A stretch of 64,000 nucleotides of DNA from Saccharopolyspora soli (GTDB lineage Bacteria > Actinomycetota > Actinomycetes > Mycobacteriales > Pseudonocardiaceae), in assembly GCF_022678645.1 (NCBI RefSeq), contig NZ_JALBWV010000014.1, positions 93,909 through 157,908 on the forward strand. The letters run 5' to 3'. The notes beneath the pieces are model-generated. The model saw only the letters and a list, made by a program, of their open reading frames with translations. It did no database searches and was not told the origin of the DNA. The position numbers were made by a program, and so were the translations under genes. Of the stretch, positions 33,716 through 45,204 are shown piece after piece (position 1 is the first letter of the stretch; each line of letters begins with the position of its first letter).

Positions 33716-36268
33716 TCAGCGGTCCGTGGCACTCGGGTGGGGTGCGGCGGCAACGGGTAGGGACACCACGATGGTCAGCCCGCCACCCGGCGTGTCTTCG
33801 GCGCGGATCTCACCGTTCATCGCCTCGACGAATCCCTTCGCGACGTGCAGCCCCAGGCCGATGCCCTTGTGGTTTCGGTCGTCCAGGCGTTGGAACGGGG
33901 CGAACAGCGCTTCCGCGGTGTACTTGGGCAGGCCGGGGCCGTGGTCGGCGATCCGGAGTTCCACGCGCGCCGCGTGTTCGCTGGCATGCACCAGCACATC
34001 GGGGTTTTCGTCGTGCACGCGACCGTAGGTCAACGCGTTGTTGAGCACGTTCGCCACGACCCGCTCCAGCAGTCCCGCGTCGGCGAGCACCGCGGGCAGC
34101 TGTTCGTTGACGTCGACGGTGACGAAGCGCCTGCCGTCCAGCGCGGCGAGGGCGCGCGCGACGACCTCGTCGTAGGTGATCGGATGCAGCAGCGGCACCA
34201 CGGCTCCGGTGGCCAGGCGGGAGGAGTCGAGGAGGTTGTGCACCAAGGCGGTGAGCCGGTCGAGGGATTCGTCCATGCCGATCAGCAGTTCGCGGGTGTC
34301 GGTGTCGTCGAGTTCGACGTCCGGCGAGAGCAACGTGCTCACCGACGCCTTCATCGACGACAGCGGTGTCCGCAGGTCGTGGCCGATCGCCGACAGCAGC
34401 GCGGTGCGCAGCTGGTTCGCGTCCGCCCGGCGCTGTGTTTCCGCCGCCTCGTCGGCCATCCGCTGCTGTCGCAGCGCGATGAGAGCTTGGCCCGCGGCGG
34501 CTTCCAGCACGGTTTGGTCGGCGGCGGGCAGCGGACCGGAGCCGTCGCGCCCGCGCAGCGCGAGGTGCACTTCCGGACTGACTTCGACGTCGACATCGGA
34601 CTCCGCTGGCTTGGCGCACGGATTCGGCCCGGTGCAGGCGGCGATCTGCCACCGGCCGTCGGTCTTCTCCAGCAGCGCCGCCGAGGATTGGCCGAAGTTC
34701 TCCACGATCTTTTCGAGCAGCCGTTGCAGCGGATTCGGGTCGGTGAGCACCGTGCGGGCGTACGAGGCCAGCAAGGCCGCTTCGGTGCGCGCTCGGGCGG
34801 CCTGGCTGGTCAGCCGGGCCGCGCGGTCGACCACGATCGCGACCATGACGCCGACGACGAGCATGACCCCGACCGTGACCACGTTCTCCGGGTCGGCGAC
34901 AGCCAGCGAGTAGCGCGGCTCGGTGAAGAAGAAGTTCATCAACCCGCCAGCCAGCACGGCCGCGACGACGGCGGGCGCGGTGCCACCGACCAGCGCCACC
35001 AGCACGGTGGCCAGGATGTAGCCGCCGACGTCGGTGGACAGCGAGAGCTGGCTCTCCCACCAGTAAGCGGCCGCGGTGACGATCACCGGCAGCAGCACGG
35101 CCAGCGCCCAGCCCCAGACCTGCCGGGGCAGCGGGAGCGGGTTGCGGGGCGCGCGCGGGAAGCGCAGGCCCAGGCTGGCTTCGTCGTGGGTGACCATGTG
35201 CACGTCGATGTGGCCGGACTTCTGCACGGTGGTGGCCCCGATACCTTCCTCGAACACCCGTGCGAATCGGGGACGCCGGGACGTGCCGACGATCAGCTGC
35301 GTCGCATCCACGCCCCGCGCGAACTCCAGCAGCGCTTCGGACACGTCGTCGCCGACGACCGTGTGGAAGGTGGCGCCGACGTCTTCGGCCAGCCGACGGG
35401 CGCGGGCGAGGTTGGTCGGTGAGGTGCCTGCGAGCCCATCGCTGCGCAGGACGTGCACGACCAGCAGTTCGGCACCGGCCCGAGCGGCGATGCGCCGGGC
35501 TCGGCGGATCAGCGTTTCGCTCTCCGGGCCGCCCGTGACGGCCACCACCACCCGCTCGCGGGCTTCCCAGGTCTTGGTGATGTGCTTGTCCGCGCGGTAG
35601 CGCTGCAGGGCGACGTCGACCTGGTCGGCCACCCACAGCAGCGCGAGCTCCCGCAGCGCGGTGAGGTTGCCGGTGCGGAAGTAGTTGCCCAGCGCGGCGT
35701 CGATCTTGGTCGCCGGGTAGATGTTGCCGTGCGCCATCCGCCGCCGCAGCGCCTCCGGTGTGATGTCGACGAGTTCGATCTGCTCGGCCTTGCGCACCAC
35801 CTCGTCCGGCACGGTCTCCCGCTGGCGGACCTCGGTGATCCGCTCGACCGCGTCGTTGAGGCTTTCCAGGTGCTGGATGTTGACCGTCGACAGCACCGTG
35901 ATCCCCGCTTCGAGCAGCTCCTCGATGTCCTGCCAGCGCTTGGCGTTGCGGCTGCCGGGCACGTTGGTGTGGGCGAGCTCGTCGACCAGCGCGACCTCGG
36001 GGTTGCGCGCCAGGATCGCGTCGACGTCCATCTCGGTGAACTCGACACCCCGGTGCTGCATCCGGCGGCGCGGAACGACCTCCAGCCCTTCCAACTGCTC
36101 GGCGATCTTCGCCCGACCATGGGTCTCCACGAACCCGACCACCACATCGGTCCCTCGGGACAACCGGCGGTGGGCCTCCCCGAGCATGGCGTACGTCTTG
36201 CCGACGCCGGGCGCCGAGCCGAGGTAAATGCGCAGCTCACCGCGCCGTGTTGAGGTGGTGCCAGTCAC
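33716..36268 (-). CDS. kdpD: Osmosensitive K+ channel sensor kinase KdpD
   Basis: 850 residues from GTG at 36268. Domains in order: N-terminal KdpD domain with Walker A GSAPGVGKT (about 16-25) and VALVDELAHTN; a Usp-like domain (about 225-360); four membrane helices (about 385-480); a GAF-like stretch; HisKA with the phospho-His in AIGHDLRTPLSS; and HATPase_c with N box ANVLNNALTYG and DHGPGLP. It senses K+ limitation and phosphorylates KdpE. No kdpE follows it: the next gene is an aminotransferase. Confidence 0.96.
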   Translation of the reverse strand: MTGTTSTRRGELRIYLGSAPGVGKTYAMLGEAHRRLSRGTDVVVGFVETHGRAKIAEQLEGLEVVPRRRMQHRGVEFTEMDVDAILARNPEVALVDELAHTNVPGSRNAKRWQDIEELLEAGITVLSTVNIQHLESLNDAVERITEVRQRETVPDEVVRKAEQIELVDITPEALRRRMAHGNIYPATKIDAALGNYFRTGNLTALRELALLWVADQVDVALQRYRADKHITKTWEARERVVVAVTGGPESETLIRRARRIAARAGAELLVVHVLRSDGLAGTSPTNLARARRLAEDVGATFHTVVGDDVSEALLEFARGVDATQLIVGTSRRPRFARVFEEGIGATTVQKSGHIDVHMVTHDEASLGLRFPRAPRNPLPLPRQVWGWALAVLLPVIVTAAAYWWESQLSLSTDVGGYILATVLVALVGGTAPAVVAAVLAGGLMNFFFTEPRYSLAVADPENVVTVGVMLVVGVMVAIVVDRAARLTSQAARARTEAALLASYARTVLTDPNPLQRLLEKIVENFGQSSAALLEKTDGRWQIAACTGPNPCAKPAESDVDVEVSPEVHLALRGRDGSGPLPAADQTVLEAAAGQALIALRQQRMADEAAETQRRADANQLRTALLSAIGHDLRTPLSSMKASVSTLLSPDVELDDTDTRELLIGMDESLDRLTALVHNLLDSSRLATGAVVPLLHPITYDEVVARALAALDGRRFVTVDVNEQLPAVLADAGLLERVVANVLNNALTYGRVHDENPDVLVHASEHAARVELRIADHGPGLPKYTAEALFAPFQRLDDRNHKGIGLGLHVAKGFVEAMNGEIRAEDTPGGGLTIVVSLPVAAAPHPSATDR

Positions 36269-36317
36269 CCGTCCAGTGTGCTACGCCGATCGGTGCATGC
36301 CCATCGGCGCGCGTGGC

Positions 36318-36937
36318 CTATCGCGGCAGGGCGTCCAGGGCGAGGTTGAGGTTGAGGACGTGCACCGCCGGTTCGCCCAGGAAGCCCAGGTCCCGCCCGT
36401 CGGTGTGCTCGTCGACCAGGCGCTGGACCTGGTCGAGGGCGAGCCCGCGGGCCTGGGCGACCCGAGGAGCCTGGAGGCGGGCGTTGGCCACCGAGATGTG
36501 CGGGTCCAGGCCCGAGCCGGAGCCGGTGACGGCGTCCACCGGGACCGGCGTGTTCGGGGCCAGGCGGTTCTCGGCGCGGTAGGCGGCGACCCGCTGCTGG
36601 ATGCCCTCGTACGACTCGTCGTCGGCGGTGGCCGGATCGTCCGGAGCGCCGTAGAGCAGTTCGCCGTTGGTGGGGCCGAGGTTCGAGCCCGAGCTCGCCG
36701 TGGCGTCGTAGCCGTCACCCGCGTCGGAGTGGCGCGGGTGGAAGTACTGGGGCTGGGTGAAGGGCTGGCCGATCAACTTCGAACCGACGGCCCGGCCGTC
36801 CCGTTCCACCACGGACCCGTTCGCCCCGTCGGGGAAGAACAGTTGCGCGATGCCGGTCACCACGAGCGGGTACACGCCGCCGGTGAGGACAGTGAACACC
36901 AGCACCATGAACAGTGCGGGCAGCAGTTGGCGTCGCA

Positions 36938-36938
<1 letters not shown>
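36318..36938 (-). CDS. kdpC: K+-transporting ATPase subunit KdpC
   Basis: 206 residues from ATG at 36938, overlapping the kdpB stop (TGATG). One N-terminal membrane helix ([25 protein letters not shown]), then [36 protein letters not shown] and [17 protein letters not shown]. All are conserved KdpC motifs. It acts as an assembly and affinity subunit of the KdpFABC pump. Confidence 0.96.
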
Positions 36939-39052
<2,114 letters not shown>

Positions 39053-39067
39053 GCTGTCGTCGTTCTC

Positions 39068-40780
39068 CTAAAGGGACAGTTGTTCGACGATTGGGCCTAG
39101 CGCGAGGGCAGGCACGAAGGTCAGGCCCGCGACGATGATCACGATTCCGAGGACCAGCACGGCGAACAGCGGCGTGTGCGTCGGGAACGTCGCGGCGCTT
39201 GCCGGTGCGATCTGCTTGCGGATCAGGGAGCCCGCGATGGCCAGCACCGGGATGATCAGGAAGAACCGCCCGACCAGCATCGACAGCCCGATTGTCGTGT
39301 CGTACCAGGGAGTTGACGCGGTCAGCCCGGCGAACGCCGAGCCGTTGTTGTTCGAGCCGGAGGTGAAGGCGTAGAGGATTTCGGACAGTCCGTGCGCGCC
39401 GGGGTTCTTCTGCGCGGCGACCGCGCTGCTGATCAGCACCGACGCGGCGGCGAAGGACAGCAATGCCAGCGGCATGGCGAGGACGTGCAGGACGACCAGT
39501 TTCATCTCGGTCGCCTGGATCTTCTTGCCGAGGTATTCCGGTGTCCGGCCGACCATGAGCCCGGCGACGAACACCGACAGGATCACCATGACCAGCAGCC
39601 CGTTGAGGCCGACGCCGGTGCCGCCGGGGCTGACTTCGCCGAGCATCATGTGGCTCAGCGGGATCATCCCGCCGAGCGGGGTGTAGCTGTCGTGCATCGA
39701 GTTGACCGAGCCGTTGGAGGTGCCGGTCGTCGACGCTGCCCACAGCCCGGACGCAGCGGCGCCGAAACGCACCTCCTTGCCCTCCAGGTAGCCGCCGGAC
39801 TGCTCCGCGGTGGTCTGCTGGGTCACGCCCAGCGCGTCCAGTCGGGGGTTGCCGTTCTCCTCCAGGCCCATGGCCAGCAGGGACATGCCGAACCAGAGCA
39901 CCGCCATGATCGTGAACACCGCGCGGCCCTGCCGCCGGTCGCCGATCAGGCGCCCGAAGGTGAAGGCGAGCGCGAACGGGATGATCAGGATGCACCAGTT
40001 CTCGACGAAGTTGGCGAACGTCGTCGGGTTCTCGAAGGGGTGCGCGGAGTTGACGTTGAAGAACCCGCCGCCGTTGGTGCCCAGCTGCTTGATCGCGATC
40101 TGGCTGGCGACCGGTCCGCCGGGGATCTGCTGCGCCGCACCTTCGAGCGTGCTGACCGGGGTGAACCCGCTGAAGTTCTGGATCACGCCCTGGCTCACCA
40201 GCACCAGTGCAACCACGATCGACAACGGGAGCATGATCCGCACGACGGTGCGGGTCAGATCCACCCAGAAATTGCCGAGCGTGGTGGCCCGCCTGCGCAC
40301 CAACCCGCGGATGAACGCGGCCATCACGGCCATGCCGACCGAAGCGGACACGAAGTTCTGCACCGTCAGCCCGGTCATCTGGGTGAGGTGGCTCATCGTG
40401 CCCTCACCGCTGTAGGACTGCCAGTTCGTGTTGGTCATGAAGCTGATCGCGGTGTTGAACGCGACGTGGTCGGTGACCGCTGGCACGCCCGTCGGGTTGA
40501 GCGGCAACACCGCCTGCAGGCGTTGGATCGCGTACAGCACCAGGAACGACACCAAGCTGAACGCCAGCACTGACACCGCGTAGACCGTCCAGCGCTGTTC
40601 GCCTTCGGGCTGCACCCTGCACAGCCGGTAGATGACGCGCTCGACGGGCCGGAACACCCGGTCGCCCGGCGCCTTGCCCTCGTCGCTGTAGACCTTGGCC
40701 ATGTACCAGCCGAGCGGGGGAGCGGTGACCAGCAGGACCGCGATCAGGACGGCGAACTGCAGCCAGCCAGCAACCGACAT
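39068..40780 (-). CDS. kdpA: K+-transporting ATPase subunit KdpA
   Basis: 570 residues from ATG at 40780. About ten helices with four selectivity-filter-like loops, e.g. [48 protein letters not shown] and [14 protein letters not shown]. It is the K+-binding and conducting subunit. It overlaps the kdpF stop by one base (TGATG) and is followed closely by kdpB. Confidence 0.97.
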   Translation of the reverse strand: MSVAGWLQFAVLIAVLLVTAPPLGWYMAKVYSDEGKAPGDRVFRPVERVIYRLCRVQPEGEQRWTVYAVSVLAFSLVSFLVLYAIQRLQAVLPLNPTGVPAVTDHVAFNTAISFMTNTNWQSYSGEGTMSHLTQMTGLTVQNFVSASVGMAVMAAFIRGLVRRRATTLGNFWVDLTRTVVRIMLPLSIVVALVLVSQGVIQNFSGFTPVSTLEGAAQQIPGGPVASQIAIKQLGTNGGGFFNVNSAHPFENPTTFANFVENWCILIIPFALAFTFGRLIGDRRQGRAVFTIMAVLWFGMSLLAMGLEENGNPRLDALGVTQQTTAEQSGGYLEGKEVRFGAAASGLWAASTTGTSNGSVNSMHDSYTPLGGMIPLSHMMLGEVSPGGTGVGLNGLLVMVILSVFVAGLMVGRTPEYLGKKIQATEMKLVVLHVLAMPLALLSFAAASVLISSAVAAQKNPGAHGLSEILYAFTSGSNNNGSAFAGLTASTPWYDTTIGLSMLVGRFFLIIPVLAIAGSLIRKQIAPASAATFPTHTPLFAVLVLGIVIIVAGLTFVPALALGPIVEQLSL

Positions 40781-40872
40781 CAGAACCTCTCCGGGAACAG
40801 CAACGCCACCACGAGGTAGACCGCCAGGCCGACCGCGATCACCAGCCCGACGACGTTGTCTACGACTGCCAC
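40780..40872 (-). CDS. kdpF: KdpF small membrane subunit
   Basis: 30 residues from GTG at 40872: a single membrane helix ([20 protein letters not shown]) ending PERF, the usual KdpF tail. The stop overlaps the kdpA start as TGATG. KdpF stabilises the KdpABC complex. Too short for ordinary gene calling, but position, length and tail are diagnostic. Confidence 0.92.
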   Translation of the reverse strand: MAVVDNVVGLVIAVGLAVYLVVALLFPERF

Positions 40873-41012
40873 GACGTCTCGGCCTCTCCAACGGGCTCGG
40901 CCGTGGCCGCACCGATTTCGTCGCCGCGGATGATCCGCTCGCAGCCGCGCACGTACAGCAGGCTGAGACCGAAAAAGGCGAGTGCGACGAGTACCAGGAC
41001 AACGTCAACCAC
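40860..41012 (-). CDS. Small membrane protein upstream of kdpF
   Basis: 50 residues from GTG at 41012 with GAGGAGGT eight bases upstream. One N-terminal membrane helix ([21 protein letters not shown]), then [10 protein letters not shown] and an acidic tail. It overlaps kdpF by 13 bases, so it belongs to the kdp operon. Similar short proteins precede kdpF in other actinobacteria. The function is unknown; a regulatory or assembly role in Kdp is possible. Confidence 0.75.
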   Translation of the reverse strand: MVDVVLVLVALAFFGLSLLYVRGCERIIRGDEIGAATAEPVGEAETSWQS

Positions 41013-41301
41013 GTGCCAGCACCTCCTCAAGCTCTCCGCGGCCGGGGTTTCAGTTGCGCCAGCGACGTGTCCGGTCGACGCGAATGCGGACAGCGCAGGT
41101 CGACGGCCGCGGTTCATGACACCGTGGCGACGTCGCGGCGGCCACCCGTGCGACTGTTGGGCGGCACGCCGCGCAGGTGGCGCTCAGACGTGGAATTCCG
41201 AGGCTCGGCAACCCGATGGCCCTTCTGGGCCGGGCAGGTCAGCACCACGAACTCCACTCGATCGAGTGATCATTTCGAGCGAGGACGTTGTGCCGCAGCG
41301 C

Positions 41302-41343
41302 AAAAAAAAGCGGCTCCGGCAGGTCAGAGGCTGCCGGAGCCGC
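41302..41343 (-). terminator. Rho-independent terminator of the bL37 gene
   Basis: On the minus strand GCGGCTCCGGCA pairs exactly with TGCCGGAGCCGC around a 10-base loop and is followed by eight T. This is the clearest intrinsic terminator in the window, 13 bases after the bL37 stop. Confidence 0.93.
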
Positions 41344-41355
41344 GAACCGCCCCGC

Positions 41356-41427
41356 TCAGCTGGGGCGCTTTCCGTGGTTGGCCTTCTTCTTGCGCCGGGC
41401 GGCTTTCTTGCGTGCTCGCTTCGACAC
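41356..41427 (-). CDS. Ribosomal miniprotein bL37
   Basis: 23 residues from GTG at 41427: SKRARKKAARRKKKANHGKRPS after the start. The end KANHGKRP and the basic composition match mycobacterial bL37 (about 24 residues), a recently recognised large-subunit protein of actinobacteria that binds rRNA near the peptidyl-transferase centre. AAAGGA lies seven bases upstream, and a strong terminator follows. It forms its own short transcription unit. Its size keeps it out of most annotations. Confidence 0.88.
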   Translation of the reverse strand: MSKRARKKAARRKKKANHGKRPS

Positions 41428-41473
41428 GACCGGATCCTTTCCAGATGCGACGGTGCAGCGGTGCTCGGGCGGA

Positions 41474-41542
41474 TCAGGACAGCCCGGTGAGCCGCGCGCT
41501 GAGCTTCCACAACCGGTCGGCCGCACGCTGATCCTCGATGCG
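41474..41542 (-). pseudogene. Possible C-terminal remnant of an SDR oxidoreductase
   Basis: The reverse strand reads RIEDQRAADRLWKLSARLTGLS then stop, the typical tail of short-chain dehydrogenases (LWxLSxRLTGL). An in-frame TAG stands directly upstream and no Rossmann fold is found in 41543-41806, so only the tail is left. The rest of 41543-41806 shows no gene I can support. Confidence 0.45.
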
Positions 41543-41806
41543 CTAGGGGGCGCGAGAAGTGCAGGAGAAGTGGATCAGCTCAGGGGCGATGAGCATGTCG
41601 GAGGCCCCGATAGCGCAGGACGAGGCCGCGCAACGCCGTGTGCCGGTCCGGCACACCACGCGCGACACGAAGCCCGTTCCTAGCCACGATGTTCATGCAA
41701 CCGGAACAGCCTCTCGGGCACAAGCTCGCGGACGCGACCCCAACGAACCCTTATCGCATCGCGGTCTTGCAGCGGACCACTGTGGACTGTTCGGTTGCTC
41801 GCGTGG

Positions 41807-42796
41807 TCAGGGGAGGCGCTGACCGATGAGCAGGGACCACCCGGCGGCGATGAGCGCGGTCAGGGTGCCCAGGATCAGCCAGGGTTTGCTGGCGTCGGTG
41901 TGCTTGGTCTCGTAGCCGATCTGCTCGCTGAGGGTGTCGTAGACCCTGCGGAGTTCCGGTGCGCTGGCCGCTTCGTAGTACTCACCGCCGGAGAGCTTGG
42001 CGATCTCCTGCATCGCGGGGATGTCCGCCGGGACCGGTTCCTGCTTGCCATCGATCTCGACGGTGCCGTGTTGGGTGCCGAACGCGATGGTGGAGATCGG
42101 GATGTTGGCGTCCTTGGCTTCCCTGGCGCGGGTAAAGGACCCGTTGGGTGAGTTCTCGCCGTCCTGCGGGATGGTTTGCTTGCCGTCGCTCATCAACACG
42201 ATGCGGGCCGGGGCTGGGCCGGTCGGGCCGCTGAGCATCTTGCCGAAGGAATCGATCGCGTTCATCGCGGCGTGCAGGCCGTCACCCGTGGCGGTGGCCT
42301 CGGACAGCTTCAGCGCGTCGACGGCCTGGATCATCGCGGTGCGATCGGTGGTGGGCATGACGAGCGTCGTCGCGGTACCGGAGAAGGCGACCAGACCGAG
42401 GTTGATGCCCGGCGTCATCTGCTGGACGAACCGTTTCGCGGCATCCTGGGCGGCCACCAACCGGTTCGGCTCGATGTCCGTGGCCTGCATGGATAACGAC
42501 ACGAGCAACACCATCGCCACCCCCAACAGCGCCACCGGCGCGTGCCGCAGCCATCCCCGCCGACGGGGCATGACCCGGTCCAGCATCGCCAGGTTGGCGA
42601 ATCGCAGCACCCTGCGCCGTCGGCTGCGCTGCGCCAGCAGGTAGCCCACCACCAACGCGCCCAGCACGGCCAGCAGCAACAACCACCACGGCGAAGCGAA
42701 CCCCGCCAAACTCAGGCCCAACCCGCACGCCACCCTTCCGAAACCGACCGCATCCACCACCGGCACGCCCATCGCCGATGGAACATCAGGATGCAT
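41807..42796 (-). CDS. VWA-domain membrane protein with a damaged MIDAS site
   Basis: Up to 329 residues; the family start (MGLSLAGFASPWW) would correspond to TTG at 42721, and ATGs at 42772 and 42796 lie further upstream. Two N-terminal helices, a VWA domain (RLVAAQDAAKRFVQQMTPGINLGLVAFSGTATTLV, IVLMSDGKQT) and a C-terminal helix. Homologues such as mycobacterial Rv1481 carry DVSxSM for metal binding. Here the second helix runs straight into LLVSLSMQATDIEP, so the MIDAS Asp is Leu98 and roughly 25 residues of the linker appear deleted in frame. The protein may be inactive as a metal-dependent binder. Confidence 0.85.
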   Translation of the reverse strand: MHPDVPSAMGVPVVDAVGFGRVACGLGLSLAGFASPWWLLLLAVLGALVVGYLLAQRSRRRRVLRFANLAMLDRVMPRRRGWLRHAPVALLGVAMVLLVSLSMQATDIEPNRLVAAQDAAKRFVQQMTPGINLGLVAFSGTATTLVMPTTDRTAMIQAVDALKLSEATATGDGLHAAMNAIDSFGKMLSGPTGPAPARIVLMSDGKQTIPQDGENSPNGSFTRAREAKDANIPISTIAFGTQHGTVEIDGKQEPVPADIPAMQEIAKLSGGEYYEAASAPELRRVYDTLSEQIGYETKHTDASKPWLILGTLTALIAAGWSLLIGQRLP

Positions 42797-42838
42797 AGAA
42801 CCGCTGTGAAGTCACAACGGCGGTTTCCGGTAGGAGGG

Positions 42839-43660
42839 TCAGAATCGGTAGCGGAGCACTGCGGTGCCTTTCCGGGATACCGCCGCGCTGCGGCTGGCCA
42901 ACCGGCTGAGCACCCTTGTCAGCAGCGGCGTTTGGGCGACTTCGGGCATCCGCGTCGCGAAGATCTCCTCGACCAACTCGAGGTCGGGGTCCCAGCGCTC
43001 GGGGTCGCGCGGGTCGTCGAAGCCGCTGTTGCGCACCAAGTCGGCGATGGAGCGGGTGCCGCGGAAGTGCTTGATGGCCCAGACGGCGAACTTGGGGTAG
43101 GTGTTGAACGCCACCTCTCCGCTGGGGAAATGGCTGGTCAGCCGGTTCAGCAGGGCTGAGAAGTCGGCGTCGGCGAGGAACGCGACCAGTCCGTCGGCGA
43201 CGATCACCGCTGGCCGGTCCCCTGGCACCTCGTCCAGCCAGTGCGGATCGGTCAGGTCCGCGGCGATGCCGTGTTCGTTCGGGCGCGTCGGCATGGTCTC
43301 CCGCCGCACCTTTATGACCTCGGTGAAGTCGATGGCGTACCAGTCCGTGGTGTGCGGCGCGTCGATGCGGGAGCTCCTGGGGTCCAGCCCCGCGCCCAGG
43401 TCCAGCACCACGGCGTCGGGGTGCCGGGCGACGACCCCGCGCACCACGTCGTCGAGCATCTTGGTCCGCAATGCGATGTCGAAGGACTTGCTCGATGGCA
43501 TTGGGAAGTCGGCGAGGTCGTACCCGATCTGCCGGACGATCTCGGCGGAGGCGGTGTCGCCGAGGACGGGGTTCGGTGCGCGGCTGTCCAGTGCCCGGCC
43601 AGCCAGAGTCAGGTACAGGCTCTCTTCCACCGGCGTGAAGGCCGGGAGTGCGCTCGCCAT
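42839..43660 (-). CDS. Class I SAM methyltransferase, LCMT/PPM1 family
   Basis: 273 residues from ATG at 43660. Leucine-carboxyl-methyltransferase-like: SSKSFDIALRTKMLDDVVRGVVARHPDAVVLDLGAGLDPRSSRI (SAM loop GAGLDPR), the acidic IVADGLVAFL, and C-terminal DLELVEEIF. Bacterial members methylate small carboxylates or polyketide substrates. It is followed by the VWA gene but shows no functional link to it. Confidence 0.9.
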   Translation of the reverse strand: MASALPAFTPVEESLYLTLAGRALDSRAPNPVLGDTASAEIVRQIGYDLADFPMPSSKSFDIALRTKMLDDVVRGVVARHPDAVVLDLGAGLDPRSSRIDAPHTTDWYAIDFTEVIKVRRETMPTRPNEHGIAADLTDPHWLDEVPGDRPAVIVADGLVAFLADADFSALLNRLTSHFPSGEVAFNTYPKFAVWAIKHFRGTRSIADLVRNSGFDDPRDPERWDPDLELVEEIFATRMPEVAQTPLLTRVLSRLASRSAAVSRKGTAVLRYRF

Positions 43661-44004
43661 GGCGCGATCCTCCGAGGTGCGGTTGCGCGTCGAGGTTTTC
43701 GACAGTTGGAAACTATGTTGCGTTTCCGGTCAAGTCAACGGTAATGGTGCACAAATATGCCACATTTACAAGGAAAATCGCAGAACGTTGCAATGACTGA
43801 GGCGATTGCAATGCGTTGGGTCGGACGGCTGGGGCGTTGCAACGGGGATCGGCGCGCGGAGGTGCGCATGCCTGGCTGGGCGGCGGTCCGCCGCAGACCA
43901 CGACATGCGATCTCGGCTGGTCAGGGGTACGCAGGACCCCTCGGGGCGCAATCCGGCGTCCGGCGCGACCAGTCTGGTCGGAGAAGATCGTTGGAGGTTC
44001 ACAA
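43661..44004. promoter_or_regulatory. Non-coding spacer with TTGCAA palindromes
   Basis: Between the methyltransferase (minus) and the Met/Cys-rich gene (plus). It contains GTTGCAATG (43787-43795), ATTGCAAT (43805-43812) and the perfect palindrome CGTTGCAACG (43835-43844), three TTGCAA cores within 60 bases. These could be operator sites for either gene. No further gene is evident. Confidence 0.45.
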
Positions 44005-44388
44005 ATGACACGTCAGATGAGCACCGAAATGCAGCAGTGCATCGAGATGTGCAACAAGTGCCACGACATGTGCGAGCAGATGTTGTCGCGTTGCATGGAG
44101 ACGCGCGGTGAGCAGGCCATGCAGATGAGCATGATGATGATGTCCTGCGCGGACATGTGTCGGATGTGCGCGGACATGATGATGCGCTGTTCGAGCATGG
44201 CGAAGGCCGGTCCGGACATGGTGCAGATGTGCGTCCGAATGTGCGGGATGTGCGCGGACATGTGCGAGATGACGGCCGAGATGTGCAACCGGATGGGCAC
44301 GAAGGAGATGACCGAGCTGGCGGACATGATGACTCGCTGCGCGGACATGTGCCGCCAGATGAAGCCCCAAGCAATGCAACCGGCCTGA
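44005..44388 (+). CDS. Met/Cys-rich four-helix-bundle copper-protein-like (DUF326/Csp type)
   Basis: 127 residues from ATG at 44005 with TTGGAGG upstream. It contains 16 Cys and 33 Met, almost 40% of the protein. Cys spacing (CIEMCNKCHDMC, CADMCRMCADM, CVRMCGMCADMC, CADMC) follows the CxxxC-type pattern of DUF326 copper-storage proteins, whose helices line a core of Cu(I)-thiolates. Here the positions between the Cys are filled with Met (MQMSMMMMSC), which is unusual. No signal peptide, so cytosolic. It probably binds many Cu(I) ions; metal binding is inferred. Confidence 0.85.
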   Translation: MTRQMSTEMQQCIEMCNKCHDMCEQMLSRCMETRGEQAMQMSMMMMSCADMCRMCADMMMRCSSMAKAGPDMVQMCVRMCGMCADMCEMTAEMCNRMGTKEMTELADMMTRCADMCRQMKPQAMQPA

Positions 44389-44472
44389 CCGAAACCACGC
44401 CGCGCCCGCTACCACCGGAGCAACGGGCGCGGCCCGGTGGCCGCGCGTCGCGGAACCGCTGCGGCTCGCCGC

Positions 44473-45072
44473 TCAACGCAGGCGTTGTGCCCTCAGGACG
44501 ATGTCGTGTGCGTGGTGCGTGCCCGCAGGCGCCGGAGCGGTTCGCGGGCGGGTTTCGTGAACCTGGACGGTCCAGTTGTCGTCGAGGAACCGGGCGATGT
44601 CGGCGGGCAGGTAGTAGTCGTTCGGGTCGAAGCCGTGGTCGCGGTCTGGCGGTAGGTCGGCCGGGTCGTGACTGGCGATGAGGAGGGTGCCGCCGGGCGC
44701 GACGGCCGCCAGCAGGCCGCGCAGCGCGGTGTGGTCGGGCTGGTGTTGGAGCGGGAAGTACTGGGCGGACACCAGGTCGAACGCACCGGCGGGTGGTGGC
44801 GTGGCGGTCAGGTCGGAGCGCGTCCACGCCACGCGGCCGGTGGTGTCCGCGGCTGCGGCGCGTTGCAGGGCGACCCGGGAGATGTCGGCCGCGGTGACCA
44901 GCCAGCCGAGCCGGGCCAGCCAGAGCGCGTCGGCGCCTTCGCCGCATCCCACGTCCAGCGCTTGCCCTGGCGGTAGGTCGGTGACTTCGGTGACGAGCAC
45001 CCCGTTGGGTGCGCCGCTGAATAGCTGGTCACGGCTGAGGTAGAGCTCGTCCCAGGTCTGTTGGTTCGTCAT
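44473..45072 (-). CDS. Class I SAM-dependent methyltransferase, TehB-like
   Basis: 199 residues from ATG at 45072. Motif I ALDVGCGEGADALWLARLGWLVTAADIS, motif II GAFDLVSAQYFPLQ, and PGGTLLIASHDP. Similar to small methyltransferases of the TehB group (tellurite, thiopurine and similar targets). It is divergent from an XRE-cupin regulator, a pairing seen often in actinobacteria, so it is likely controlled by it. Confidence 0.92.
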   Translation of the reverse strand: MTNQQTWDELYLSRDQLFSGAPNGVLVTEVTDLPPGQALDVGCGEGADALWLARLGWLVTAADISRVALQRAAAADTTGRVAWTRSDLTATPPPAGAFDLVSAQYFPLQHQPDHTALRGLLAAVAPGGTLLIASHDPADLPPDRDHGFDPNDYYLPADIARFLDDNWTVQVHETRPRTAPAPAGTHHAHDIVLRAQRLR

Positions 45073-45204
45073 CTTCGCTCCTGGTGTGGATCAAATGCCG
45101 TGGCACCGGTCGCCCGCGATGTGTTCGCAGCTGCGGGCTTCCGATTCGGGTGAGGGGGCCGCGCCGACCACCTCCGACACCAACCTGCCCGCACCGGCAA
45201 CCGG

